This document shows positions 14,521 through 27,274 of a stretch of DNA of 64,000 nt, one piece after another. This stretch comes from Brugia malayi (lineage: Eukaryota > Nematoda > Chromadorea > Rhabditida > Onchocercidae), in assembly GCF_000002995.4 (NCBI RefSeq), contig NW_025062477.1, positions 4,560,649-4,624,648 on the forward strand. The letters run 5' to 3'. Numbering within the stretch: the first letter of the stretch is position 1; each line of letters starts with the position of its first letter. The notes beneath the pieces are model-generated. The model saw only the letters and a program-made list of their open reading frames with translations, was not told where the DNA came from and searched no databases. A program made the position numbers and the translations under genes.

Positions 14521-17500
14521 CAGATGCTATTTTACGTTTAATGAAGCAAATTTGATTAGAGTGACAATGCCATATTCTACATGCGGTATGCGAAATAGCG
14601 GTAATTTTTAGTGTGCTCTCTATAAAATAAACTGCATTTCATTAATAATTAAATATTTAAAAAACTTTCTCAAAATTTTTCAACCAAAAATATTCTAATA
14701 TTTTTTGATAATTTACAATTTGTTAGTGTTAACTGTTATCAGTAATCATTAACTAGACTATTACGATACTGTTAAATTGGAAAATTTTAAGAAATACAAT
14801 GGGATTTTAATTTTGCCATATTACAATTAACTCATTATCACTTCATATATTATCTGTTATCAGAATTACTTCATTTAATATTTGAAAAATTTCATTTAAT
14901 TGAAAATAATTTTTAGGAGAACAACGACCAGAAACTCAATATCATATGCAAATTATTGTTATTTTTCAACAAAAAGACAATACAAGCACAATGCAATCAT
15001 TTCTAACCCAATGTGTTCATCAAAAAGTACAATATCAGAAGCAAATAATACCGAAACATATTGAAGAAGCATTGGAAGAGTATATAATCAAATTACAATT
15101 ATTTAAATATTTCTTTTATAATAAATTTTATTCGATGAAATTTTATGCTTACAGTTTGATAATTAATAATACTCTATGTCTTGATTTTTTTTTTTTTTTT
15201 TGAAAAGTTGAAAATTTGGCAATAAAGTGATATTTGCTTGAAAAAAAAAAAGGAAGTTATCAAATGATTTTTTATTTTCCATGCATTTATTTATTGACTA
15301 TTATTGATTTGTCACAGAAATTCAAAACAAATGACACTTTTTTAAATTCAGATTACGCTTAATACCAATGAAATTGGAGCATAAAGCGCAAATTCCGGAA
15401 TGCATGATGCGAATTGTCACCGAAGAAGAACACGGACACGGTGATGATGGCACTGAAGTAGACGTTGTCAACCTTGGTCAACCGATGAGGATCGAATGGA
15501 GTTTACTACCCGAATCAGGTTTATAAAATTATACTCTTACATAATTCCAGAATTTTCTAGCATTTTAATAATTCGTTTTCTTTTTTCTTTTTTGTACCAT
15601 TGAATTAATTGATGGATAATTTAGTTTCGGAACATTCTATAAGATTAATCATATTTCTATTTTCACGTATTACATATTTTTCAAAAGTTATCATTAATTT
15701 CCTGAATTATCAGAATTCGTAATTTTAAAGTTTTGTACAATTCTACTACGTTCTTCTCTCTTTCTTCTCGGAATTCTATGTTCAGAAAAAAAAAATTTTT
15801 GTAAGATATATGATTTCTTATGCTAACGATTTGCTAATGACTTATATTTTAATGGTTGATTAGAAATAGCACATTGCACATTTGGAAAAAATAAAATTTT
15901 ACATTTTTAACCTTTTTATTTTTTATAGAAACTTTTTTATATAATAAATCAATTGCATCTCATTCAATTACCTAAAATGCTTCAAAGAATTAATTATAAA
16001 TATATTTAAAAAACAAAAAAAGCTTTTGTTTTGTTTTCATTTACTAATATTTCTTGTTAGCATTATTGCATTATTCTTCTTTTCTATTCTATACATATAA
16101 ATAATGACTTATTTTTATTGAAGTAAATGAAACTGATATACATATATATCAAAAATATTTTAAAGATATATCTAATCAAACAATTCTAATACAATATTTT
16201 TTTGCATTCTTAAAATTCTAATGTAAATTTAATTTTAAATTAAAAAAAAAGAAAGGGAAGAAGAAAAAGAAAACTTTCAGATGCTTACGGTTTTCATGTA
16301 CGGAATTGCACAGTTCGGGATACGGTTAGTAATGACGAATATATGGTGATCGATGAACGAGGGTATATTTGCATAGTCAAGCTTTTTTTTCGAAAAATCA
16401 AAAGTAAATTTCGTATTTACTGAGAAATGGTAAAAACAAAACAAAACAAAAAAAAAAAAAAAAAAACAACAATGAACAGAAAAAACAATAACAAAAAAAG
16501 TTGAAATGAATGATAATGTTAGATAATTTTTTTGTTAATACAATTGTCACTCTTTGCTTTTAATAGTATAAATGAAATTTAGCTATTTCTTTTCTCATTT
16601 TTTCTTTTTTTTTTTAAATAAAGAATATGAAATTTGAATTTAGAAAAATTTTTAAATAAATAATACAAAAAGTATAATAGTGTTATTATTATTATTATTT
16701 TTTATAACAATAACAATAATGTGAAATTTTAAACAAACAAAATTTTTAAACAAGAAATATAGCAGTGATAATTTTCAGTTGTTCAACAGATATCAATATC
16801 TTCAGTCATCCACACTATGATACATATCATGATACAGCACAAGTTCATTGGCATGCATTTAAGGTACCAGATATTAATCAGTTAAATATCAAATGCTCAA
16901 TCGAAATATGCACTGATATTCCGGATACTATATCCGGTTTAACAAGTTGTGATAGTATACCATCTGTAAGTTTTCTTTTTTTTTTTATCAAAATTTTGTT
17001 AGTTCGTTTATGTTTGTTTGCTTTTTTCTTGGTATATTTTAATTTTTATGAAAATAAAACTATCATAATAATTTATTAGTATATTATCGAAAAGTATAAT
17101 ATCATTGTATATTAATAATATTATAATATTGTTACAAATATTTATGATAATGTAGTAAATGTGATTACTACAAATATTAGTATAATATTTTAATAATGTT
17201 AATTATTTGCAGTTTCTAAAATTGAATTATGAAGAAATTATGCATTCTTATTTTATCTATTACAGCCACCGTTTTGTCCGGATTTGATAACATCAGCTAC
17301 AAATGCCCTGTTATCCGATCAAGAAGTAAAAGTGATCAGGAAACGACGAGAACACAAATCATCTCAGCAACATGTTTATGCTGATATTTGTTTCGGTGAT
17401 AAGAAAGATGAATATTGTAATTCGAAGAATTATCGAATAGATCACGAAAGGCATATAAATATGCTAAAGGATAATTGTTTGTTTTAAAAATTATTAAATT

Positions 17501-17817
17501 TAAAGTTTAATAAAAAACAGTTTACAGAACAAAAAAAAATTAGTGAAATTTTTTGATATTTTTTAAGTTAATTACCATTCATTAAAAGCTTATAAATGTT
17601 TCAAACATACAATTTTGCAGCGTCGAAGCAATATTGCTTATCTCGCTTATGGTTAACTATTTGGACGGGTTTATCAGCATTAACAGCGTTACTGGCGATT
17701 AGTGTTTACGGGTATTGTCGTTATTCTCGACGACCACAACAGTATGGAGCAATTAAATTAGCAATACACTGTTCAAAGGTAACAGTAGTAAAGCAACAAC
17801 AACAACAACAACAATAA
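3463..17817 (+). CDS. ZP-domain (cuticlin-like) type I membrane protein
   Basis: Exons: 3463-4791, 12016-12133, 12612-12746, 13093-13600, 13778-13923, 14180-14285, 14524-14600, 14917-15079, 15352-15518, 16281-16362, 16779-16965, 17266-17395, 17621-17817; about 1114 aa. A hydrophobic segment (MEIISAILIILITI) begins at Met31, so the true start may be the ATG at 3553, giving a signal peptide. A Ser/Thr/Gln-rich extracellular region of about 700 residues follows. From residue ~745 a ZP domain runs with regularly spaced Cys (LICKEDG, ECYFTF, YSTCGM, TQCVHQ, PECMM, VRNCTV, GCSTD, CSIEICTD). An R-K-R-R site (~1031-1034) lies between it and one membrane segment (LWLTIWTGLSALTALLAIS), then a short Gln-rich tail. 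This order is typical of nematode cuticlin-like apical matrix proteins. The donor of exon 12 is uncertain: 17395 (GTGATA) or 17416 (GTAATT), both in phase. I cannot assign the orthologue. Confidence 0.88.
3643..3675 (+). repeat. TCA microsatellite coding for poly-Ser
   Basis: A run of TCA/TCG/TCT codons in the first exon of the ZP gene encodes about a dozen serines just after the predicted signal peptide. It is in frame with the exon and likely length-variable. Confidence 0.75.
8231..8310. repeat. 40-bp tandem duplication
   Basis: Two adjacent 40-bp copies begin with ataaatgattaaatatcatt and differ at only a few positions. They lie inside the long ZP-gene intron. Confidence 0.85.
9053..9148. 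repeat. (AAT)n microsatellite with AAC/GAC variants
   Basis: About 95 bases of AAT triplets are interrupted by aac and gac. The reverse strand gives a meaningless poly-Leu/Ser frame. Confidence 0.9.
10114..10180. repeat. GAC/GAT-type trinucleotide repeat
   Basis: An imperfect array of gatgac, aacgat and gatgag units lies in the first intron of the ZP gene, at the edge of a less AT-rich patch. Confidence 0.75.
12203..12258. repeat. Short tandem array of AGTAAGTAAGTAAATAAT units
   Basis: Within intron 2 of the ZP gene, units of agtaagtaagtaaataat repeat about three times. Two are preceded by tttc, so TTTCAG acceptor-like and GTAAGT donor-like strings recur. These are probably decoy sites; no exon can be supported here. 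Confidence 0.7.
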
Positions 17818-19299
17818 TAATAATAATAACAATAACGACAATACCAAAATTAAAAGTTATCATTAGTTCATCATAACTTCAGATAGGATTAATAATAATA
17901 CCAATGATAATAGCAATACTATAATCGTAATCATTATTACCCTTCCTTTTATAGTCATTCTTCATATATTGATCTAATTTTCTTTTTTTCTTATTAATAC
18001 AAATAGATATTTAATTATTAAAATTTTTTCATAAAATTAATATAACATTTTAATAGCTTTATGGAATTATTTTTCATATAATTTTCTTATTTATCAATAC
18101 TTATGTGTAATTATTTCATAAAATTTATGAAATTTTTTTTCAAAAAAAAAAAATGACAATTTGTATTATTAATAAAAAATTTACATTTTTTAAACATTAG
18201 TTAAAAATGGAATTAATAAAAGATTTAGTTAAGATAAAATAAGTAAAACTAAGGGATGTAAAAAATTTTAAATAAACCTTTATTACTTTGTAACTATTTA
18301 GATCATTTTGTAATTAATTGCAATACATTTTACATACATGAAAAGAACTAAACTTCTTCATATAGCAAAATTAACACTGACAATCTAAATAGAAAAAAGA
18401 AATTTCAGTTGAAATATTAAATTTTATTTACTTTTACTCTATATTAGCTCATATCCTTTCTTCTTTTCTACTCATAGCAATATATTAACTAATTCATATG
18501 ATCTTTACTTAGCTAAAAATTTCTTTGCTACAGCATTATGTGCAATTGTTTTTCTTATGTAATTTATCCAAATTACTTGCAATACCTATATATCTCCATT
18601 AATTGCATTGGGATAACTGAAGGGATAATATATTATGTAAAATAAAGTAAAACTAAACTGTTTCAACACTGAAAAACCATATAACATTTTTTTATTCCTT
18701 ATTTTACTGAAAAAAATCACAGGTTAAAAATTTTATTTAGCTATTGTTATAAATTTGTTGTGGAACTATTTCAAATTTAACTATGTCACCTTTTTTCATT
18801 CAAAATATTTGCCAACAAAATTTGAAGGAATTTTTGATCATCAAGAACAGTTAAGTAAATTAAAGATTAAATTTTAAAAGAAAAAAAAAAACATAGTTGG
18901 GACGATTAATAATGAATATTTGAATGATCTTCTCTGTATATTCCGGTATGTATCTGTTGTAAATTTTGTATGCTGAGTGCAATATTGAATCTGGCAAATT
19001 GATTGTCAAAATTCATGTAAAAAAAAGAAATCCTTTCAGTGCAATGGAAATTTATCTGAAGCGCAATGAATTATGCTATTTTTATGGAATTTAAGTCTTT
19101 TAAGAATAAAATGCTGCTATTTCATAGACATTTGTTGAGAACAGTAAATGGTTACTATCGAGATTATCCAGAAGTAATTATTTATTTGCTTCAAATTTGA
19201 TTAATTTACTGCAAAAATCAAAAAACTTTTTGTAGACAATTTCAAAAAACCATCAACAAAATTACAGCAAAAGCAAAAAAGCCATCAATTCATTAACTA
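17818..19299. other. Convergent intergenic region between ZP and OXA1-like gene A
   Basis: The 3' flanks of two convergent genes meet here. A CAA/TAA microsatellite continues past the ZP stop. AATAAA at 18271-18276 (+) could end the ZP transcript. TTTATT at 19181-19186 (AATAAA on -) lies about 115 bases past the stop of OXA1-like gene A. I see no gene. Confidence 0.6.
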
Positions 19300-22200
19300 T
19301 CACTTCGCAGCGCTTGGTCTACCAGCTCTTGCAAATCTTTCTAGATCTTGTCTCTGCATTATTTCCCACATTACAGGTCGTGATCGAGCTTGTTTTTCAG
19401 TTTCTTTCTTCCAACCTGAAGAAACGAGGCGCAAAATACCCACAGTTTGATCAGCACATTATTCAAACAAAGATAAGAATAATTGTTCAAATATATCTAC
19501 TTTTTTCATGACTTCTAATTCAGGGAGATTTTATCTACAAAATCTAAAATTTCACCACTGTTTTTCATCTAACATTAATATACATATATAACAGGATAAT
19601 TAATTTAGTTTATTCAAACCACTGACATTAGACTGGTAATGAGTTTAACCGTATAAAATTTCGAAGAAAAGATTACCGAATGCACGCTTCCATGCTTTTT
19701 GGAACGTCACGGAACTTGATTTTGTCACTTTCAATGGAATGTCGAGAGCATAACGGATTTTAGGCATGCGTAGAGTTGTTGTTAACAAAAGATTGAAAAA
19801 GTTTGAAGCACACCAGTATATTGAAACAGCCTAAAAAATTCACAATAAATCAGATTAGTATCAAATTTTATTTTAAACTTTTAATATATATAATTTAAGC
19901 TATATGAATAAAGCATTTAATTGCGGAAGAATATTTTATTGGATTTACCAAAGGTGAGGCTATTATTATTTTAGTATCTCAGATAAATTTTCATCTTCAA
20001 TTTTTACATGGAAAAAATTTTTGATATAAGAAATATCAGGAAAATTTCATGAAGCATTTTGAAAAAGTGAGAAAAAGACTTACAACAGGAACTCTTGAGC
20101 TAAAAAAGAATACACCAAGTGGTACTGCAACATATTTGAACGCTTTAACGTATTTGTTAGCAGATGCGGTACCGGTTGGATCATATCCAAGCTGCAAAAC
20201 GGTATTCATGATTTCTTCATTTTATAATATTATTTAAAAAATGTAAACTGATTGCCTAGAAAAGTTAACTTACAAAAAGTGTGCATCCAATGAGAACAGA
20301 TGAGAGTGCGGGCACCAAGAAATTAGGATCTGTCGTTGTTAAATCTAGAAACCATAGAGCACCGCCTGTGTCCCAACCAGGAAAACTGTAATATTTCATT
20401 TTTCCATAAGAATAAAATCAAACCAGTTTTTTAGATATTGCATTTAATTTTTCAATTCTGGTCGAAAATTTATCGAAAAAAACCTAACCCAATTAAAATT
20501 TTTTTAATCAAATGATATGTGATATCTCATTTCACTTCTTTAGCCAAAAAAAGAAAAGAAAAAATGAGATTTTACCGTTATTCGAGATCGGGACATTGTT
20601 CAAATGGAAAGCAGAACATAAAAGACTTACTTGTTCTCTGCCATAAGTATAATTCCTCGGTACTGGGAAATGAATAAAACTGAATTGAGCGCAAAATAAT
20701 AATATCTGTTGGAGGATCTTAAATTATAAGTGTCTACATAAATATTTTCGTCATGCGAAATCTTCCGATCTAAAATGATATTATTCAGATGAAATGAGAA
20801 GCAGAATGAATTCAAATTATGAAATAACTAAGAAACTACAACAAAATATCAAGAATTGGAATTTTTTTTTTCAAATCGTATTTTTAGAAATTGCAAACAA
20901 TATTTTTATTCTGTATTTTACATACATTACTTAAGAAAATAAATAAACGTTTTTGATATATCAACTATTTCTGAAATTTTTTTTTTGATGAAGATGACAC
21001 AGTCATCATATATCGTCTCTAATATAGTTGCTTGGACAAATTTGCAGTATTTCCACCGCATCCAAAGGTAATGGAATCATCTGAAGTAAAAAAAAGAAAA
21101 AAAAAACTAACATAAAGCTTCACTTCGAATTACTTCTCGAGCTTCTTTCTTCTTATCATCAAACATTTTCAACGTATCATCATGCATCATTTTCATTGGT
21201 GCAAATCTTTGTAAGAATAAGGTTGCACGCAGAAATGCTAGCCGTAAACATAATGTGGCTGAAAACCATGAATAAATGAAAATAAAAAATGAAAGGTAAA
21301 CGATAAAAGAAGAAAGAAAAAACACATTGTAAAAATTAAAATATTATCAAATCTTGAACTGCTGAACTAAAAATATACGAAAAACATTTTTAAACTATTC
21401 AGATTTAAACTATTAAATCATCAATATTTTTTGTTTAGAACAACTTGATTAGTTTTAAGAGCTTACTACATATGATAGAAGCAAACCAGGGAAGATCAAA
21501 ATGATTGTGGATAAATTCCAAAGCAATTCGATACCAGGAAGCAGGTGAATACCAAGAAAAAAGCCCAGTACTTTCTACAGCTGATATACCACTCAGACCG
21601 AATAAATCCAAAATATCGACCTTTAGAAGCCATTTCTCATAAAAAGAAAAGCCTGAGCTGGCTACTGCTTCCGGAGGCATATTTATTACCGGGATATCCG
21701 GTATACCCTAAAAAAAATCTTCAAATATTGGTAGTATTACAGATGCGAAAAATTTAAATGAGTTGACAATAGAAATAAGACTCAAATTCAGCTTACCGAC
21801 TTTATGCTCGCAGGACTGTAACAAGCTTAATTAATTCAATGCTTCATAGTATTAATGTTTATTTAAAGTAATAGCAAACTTTCCTAACCTTTTCCGATAG
21901 CTTTAACTTAATTTAATTTAACTTAATTCAATATGTGGCTTCGATTTCAAGAGTCCGCATAAAGAAGTTAAGATTCGGGCACTCATCTGCATTTCTCGTT
22001 TTAACAAATTCTGCTATATATATAGAACAGATCTAAATTCTAAGCTAAACTTGGTCAAAAGAAAATTTTCATCTCAAAAGTTAATTTATTATGAGTTTCT
22101 GAGCAAATTTTGTTCTAATTATTCTACTGTATTTTTTAACGATATATTTATCCGTTTCAGTGAAGCAAAAAATTATTAGTTGACTATAACTAACTCTTCC

Positions 22201-22479
22201 TATTCTCCGGGTAACTAAAGCTAATAATGGATTATATCAAAATTGGAATTCTTTTATGCTAGAAATAAAAACAGATTTCAATTAACTTTAACACACCGTT
22301 AGAGAATCATTTGATACGACAAAGATATCCTTCGCCGTGGATGCATGGCGAACACCAACTACGCAATTCTGTGACTGAAAATTAGAACGGCGAACCGTTG
22401 ATGCAGCAGCAGAACTAATTGCAACATAAAAGCGTTGAACTGTAAGACGAGAACCACTAAGGGAAAGTGCTACCGCCAT
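19300..22479 (-). CDS. OXA1-family mitochondrial insertase, paralogue A
   Basis: Exons (5'->3'): 22297-22479, 21467-21707, 21124-21258, 20631-20769, 20274-20385, 20084-20191, 19677-19830, 19300-19415; about 395 aa. The Arg/Ser-rich N-terminus (MAVALSLSGSRLTVQRFYV...) looks like a mitochondrial targeting peptide. The body matches the OXA1/YidC fold: the membrane segment before LPWFASIIC, the FISQYRGIILMAEN helix, then FPGWDTGGALWFLDLTTTDP, the hallmark of OXA1L. The last helix is SIYWCASNFFNLL, followed by a short basic matrix tail. Known role of the family: inserting mitochondrially encoded proteins into the inner membrane. It is third in a row of three paralogues transcribed in the same direction. 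Six of seven intron phases are shared by all three (0,1,1,2,0,0). The exon 3 donor (GTGAAG) is the least certain join. Confidence 0.9.
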
Positions 22480-23262
22480 CCCAGTAATAATTCAGACAAA
22501 AGAGATTATTGAAATTTCACACCATGCGAATTGAAATCTAAAAATTATATTCATTAATAAATCGTTCGCTTGATACATCGTTACAAATTATACTTGCGCC
22601 AAGTTATAATCATTAACAGTCACGTAATCTTCGTGCTACACGTTTCGTATAATAGCGTAGTTAAATAAAAACATGTATGAATATCAGCTTAAGCAAAAGA
22701 TATAAATAGAAAAAAAAGGCGTCAATCCATAATTATAATTAATATGTTTAATGTATTAATCAATCTGAAAAAAAGAATATATATATTGTAAAACAGAAAT
22801 TTCAAGTACGCCTTAAACTGATTCAATAACAAAACGTTTTGTTTAAAATTTTTTTTCATATATATTTAAACAGAAACAACAAAATTAGACACACATATAA
22901 TAAAGTACTGCCATCTTGAAATCCAGACTAACTCATTCATATATCGAAATTAATAGGATAAATTCTTTGGAAAAAATGTAAGAAAATATTTAAAATTGAA
23001 TTTCATCACTATGTGATAATATTCATTTAATAAAAGATTAAAATAAAATCAAAATCAAAAAAATCACTCTATAATTAACTACAAACATTATTACTGAAAA
23101 AGAAGTTCTAAGTTATTTCAAAGACCAATTTTGATTTGTTTTTTTTTTCTTTGTAATCCAACTTCATAAAATACAAGTCTGGAAATCAAGGAGAATTAAC
23201 AACCATATATTTTGCAACACTTGAAATATACAGTCATATAACAATCTCTTCTTCCAACTATG
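22480..23262. other. Intergenic spacer between OXA1-like genes A and B
   Basis: About 780 bases of AT-rich sequence with no supportable gene. It should hold the end of gene B's transcript and the promoter or trans-splice region of gene A. I see no clear spliced-leader acceptor close to gene A's ATG, unlike most other genes here. Confidence 0.5.
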
Positions 23263-26260
23263 CTATCCTCCTTCCATTGGCTTCTCAGTTCTGAAACGAA
23301 CATGAATTATACAAACTGATAAAACATAAACGAAAGAAGATAGTAAAATTAAAACACTGCATATAAGGTCTTAAAACGTTATCAGAAAAAAAAAAAAAAA
23401 AGAAAACTAGAAATATTTTACATATCTATGAAATATATGAAAACAACCTTCTGTATTCCACTGAGAGATTTCTACTCATCAGAGACACTTCTTGTCTTCC
23501 TAGTAAATGTCTCTTTATTTTGCCTAAAAATAGAATAGATCAGTAACAATAAAATCTAGTTAACTGTTTACGTAACTAATAAATATTCTTAAGATTCACT
23601 TTTGCATAGTGTCGTGATTTATATTTTGATTAAGTGCTTTCTTATACAATTGCACCTGCTTCGATGGTAACTGAGGTATCTTTAGGAAAGCACGAACTGA
23701 TGGAATCTTGAATATTCCAGAAAACATTACTGAGATCATATTTGATGTACACCAGTATAAGGCTATAACCTGAAATTCTAATGTTACAAATTCTTTTAAA
23801 ATTGAAATATTGCAAATTTACCTTATTTTAAGATAAATGTGCAATCGGCAGAATGCGACAATGAATCGGTTAAACACGAGAGGAGGAATAGGAACAGACA
23901 TATTAGTGATAAGTTCACACCAAATATTTGAAATCCAGAAAAATAAAAGTTCTATTGAGAAACTCATACATTACAAATTTTACATTCAATATTTTTTTTT
24001 CGAAAATTACATATTTTTTGAAAATTACTCAAACCCACCGAAGAAACTTTGGTACTACATGCAAAAACCATAATCGGTCCGATTCTTGTCAGTAATTTCT
24101 GTATTTGCGGACTGACACCTTGGTTTGTTCCACCAGTCTCGGCTCCGATCTATTCGGAAAAAAGTTCTAGATTACGAAAAAAAAGAAAAAAGTGGAAAAA
24201 GCAAAAGTTGTTCTGGAATTCATATTTCCCATTCATACAACGTCTTTTTTCAAATTTGAATTTCATTCTTAGCTTTTTAGAACTAAAACTTGAATTTGTG
24301 GCACTTTTATAAAACTTCCAAGTAAATTTTCTCTCTAATAATTAGCGTACAAATTTAAATTCCCTAAAAATATAAGATTTTTCCATAGTCCTTAAAAACA
24401 CCGCTGTATGTTCTGATAAATATTTCATTTGGTTTTACCTTAAATACCGCAGCGACAGTGATAGCAGAAACCAATGGTAGTAAATAATAGGGATCCGGTA
24501 CAGTTAAATCTTTGAACCAGTACAAACCACCGGTGCTCATACCAGGAAAACTGAAAAAAGAGACAAAAAGATAAGGAAGACAGAAAATGAAAACAATATT
24601 TATTGTTCTAAATAGGGTAATTCACATTTCAATATCTAACATTGAAGCTTACGCAACATCGGCCATTTTTTTGACTGCAATAAACTGTGTCATGAAGATA
24701 GCGCCATTGAGACTCATAAATACAAACTGTCGATATAGCTTAATATTTTTCGTTTTCAAGAAATCTTTCAGCTCTTTTTGAGTTTCCATTGCTGAAATCC
24801 ATATTTCTTGAGACTGTGATTTATTTGACTTATAAAATATATGATAAATGCACTCAGTCACAAATTTTTGATGAAATAAAAATCCTAATGATCAAAAAGC
24901 TTTTATTTCATATTAACATTTGTAGTGTTTTATATTTCAAAAGCAGAAAAATTCCAGCAAAAAAGTTCCCGCACTAATGACAGAAACACTTGCAGAGCAA
25001 CTATTATCTATGAGACACTGATATAAATAAAAATACAAAGAACAGAAGGAAGAGAATTTGAAGTTGCTTCAAACCTTTGAAGAAAAAAGTTTTTGAAGAC
25101 AAGCTCAATTGTATAGAAAGTGTTGAAAAGAACTTATTTCACTATATAACCAATTAGAACAGCGATTTATCCTTGACAAAAGAAATTTTTTCCACTAAAA
25201 AATGATTAAATTAGTAAAACTTTTTGAAAAAAGCACAGAATTCACTTAGAAATAAGAAAGACAAACTTTGCAAGAAATTTCCGTTTCTTTGAGCACTTTC
25301 CATTTTTTCTTTAAATTCATCAATTTCTTTTTTGTACAACTGTACTCGTGCCATAAGTCGATGAGAAGCAATAGGCACAAATATCATCAGTAACCGCAAA
25401 CTTATTGTGGCTAAAATCTAACTCTGAAGGAATTCGCAACTGCAAATTAAATAATTCATTAAACATGCGGATCTTTCTACCGATTTAATTTCACTGATCA
25501 GTAATCATAGAATTCCAATTATTAACAACAATTTTTTGTATTTGATGTTTAATTATACGCACTTACCACATATGACGGTTAACCACCAAGGCAAATCAAT
25601 ATTAAAATGCACATATTCTAATGCTAAACGAAACCAAGATGCCGGACTCCACCATGAAAAAAGATCATACTCTTTGACCAATGAATTTCCACCAAGAAAA
25701 TCAAATAAATGAAAATCTTTCACTAATGCCAGTTGCAGTTGTTCCATTAGTGTAAAATCTGCTGCATCTGTAGAAACCAACGGTGTATCTGTTGGTGTAG
25801 TCTATAAAAAATTAATTTCAAATGAGCACAGCTAAAATTTATGCAACTTTAGCCCAATTGCATTCAGTTCGATGAAATTCAATTGGAAATAAACAAGATG
25901 ATGATTTAGCTTCAATTAGCGCAATTTAGCTTAATCAGACCTGAATCTTATAACAGTCTTAAAAGAAGCAAATAGACGAATTCTACCGAACTAAATTTAT
26001 TACACTGGATATTGCCTTTCAGAAAAAACTATGGCATATGGCAACTATAGACTTACCAATATTTCGGGTGTTGAAGATGGAGTAGAAGACGGTGGACTAC
26101 TTCCAAAGAAAGATATACGTCTAATTTGTGAAATTAATTGGCAGTGGTCAGCAACCACAAAATTTAATCTTGATGCCATTTTCACTGAGGACAAAGATGT
26201 TAATTCCGTTAGAAGATGCCGTCTAAGACGTAGCATCACCTGCAGATTCCTCGGAAGCAT
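23263..26260 (-). CDS. OXA1-family mitochondrial insertase, paralogue B
   Basis: Exons: 26057-26260, 25567-25801, 25267-25410, 24653-24791, 24439-24550, 24039-24149, 23600-23769, 23476-23523, 23263-23290; about 396 aa. The N-terminus is Arg/Leu/Ser-rich (MLPRNLQVMLRLRRHLL), fitting mitochondrial import. Core motifs are FSWWSPASWFRLALEYV, LPWWLTVICG, NGAIFMTQFIAVKKMAD, FPGMSTGGLYWFKDLTVPDP and ALYWCTSN, the closest of the three to canonical OXA1L. The tail is short and Lys-rich. The ATG is one base downstream of a TTTCAG acceptor (AG at 26262-26263), a likely trans-splice site. The last exon is uncertain: reading through the exon 8 donor ends the protein at a TAG at 23472, changing only about nine residues. 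The exon 3 donor (GTTTGT) is also weak. Confidence 0.88.
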
Positions 26261-27274
26261 ACTGAAATTATATGATAACCACTCAACAATTTTGAAGTAT
26301 GTTGCCTTTTCTGTAATCTAACATTTTCGAGAACCAATTCGGGAATGAAATCCATCCAACTTTGTTATTACTAAAACATTCACTACAATTAATGAGAAAC
26401 TGAGCACACAATTACTAGTGCAGAACCCATAACTGATTCCCACTCATGGAACATTAGGACAGTATTGAGTAAATAACAACCTCGACTCAAACAGTGTTTC
26501 CTTAGAGTGTGCAATAAATTTTTTGATGAATTTTACTTCATTTTAATAATAAAAAATTATTTAACGATTTCTCAAACATTGCACAATTTTTAAAAAACAA
26601 AACAAAACAAAACAAGAATGCATGTCATTAACCAAATGCACCATTTTTAAGTCAAACAGCATCTCTATACACTATAAAAAATTTCCATATTAAATTTTAC
26701 TTCATTTTAATTAATAACAGTTCAAGTTTTAAATTACACATCCGTTTAGTAAAGCATCAGCTAGTAGGTTACATACATTCTACATTATGCTGATGGTCGA
26801 ATAAAATAATTTTACCAATTATATCAACAACGTGATAAACAATAAACAAGACATGCTTTGCAGTGTTAGCTAGTTTATGAACAGCTGACATGATAAACCC
26901 TGGATTAAATTATAATGCCAATAGCGTTTAATAAAAAAACATATATAACGTTGATTATTAGAACCTGAGAGTTTTGATAGGTGTTCAAAGACTTCCATCC
27001 CTACGTTATTAATTGAAGATTGGAAGACTTTGAACAAATATTCCAATACTGCTTCTAATAGTTTAGGAATTTCTGAATTCAACTAGTGCTGCACATTATC
27101 TACTGTGCATATTACTGGCCTAAACTAATATGATTTAATCTGGGATAAAAAAATCCGAAATCAAATGAAACAATCTAATAAAAAGTTTGGAATATCATTT
27201 ATCGATCCCAATTATAAAATTTGTTTATTCGGGATTTATTACGATCTATACAAAAGAAAATCCAAAGTTTAATT
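26261..27274. other. Intergenic spacer between OXA1-like genes B and C
   Basis: About 1 kb without a supportable gene. A frame at 26870-27082 (-) has no similarity I recognise and no good splice context. It is probably the 3' flank of gene C and the promoter of gene B. Confidence 0.5.

Noticed and set aside
17396..17487. Read-through of ZP exon 12 to the TAA at 17485-17487 as the true C-terminus
   Set aside because: It would lose the membrane segment expected after the R-K-R-R site, and the next exon (17621-17817) joins in frame and encodes exactly that. It could still be a secreted isoform.
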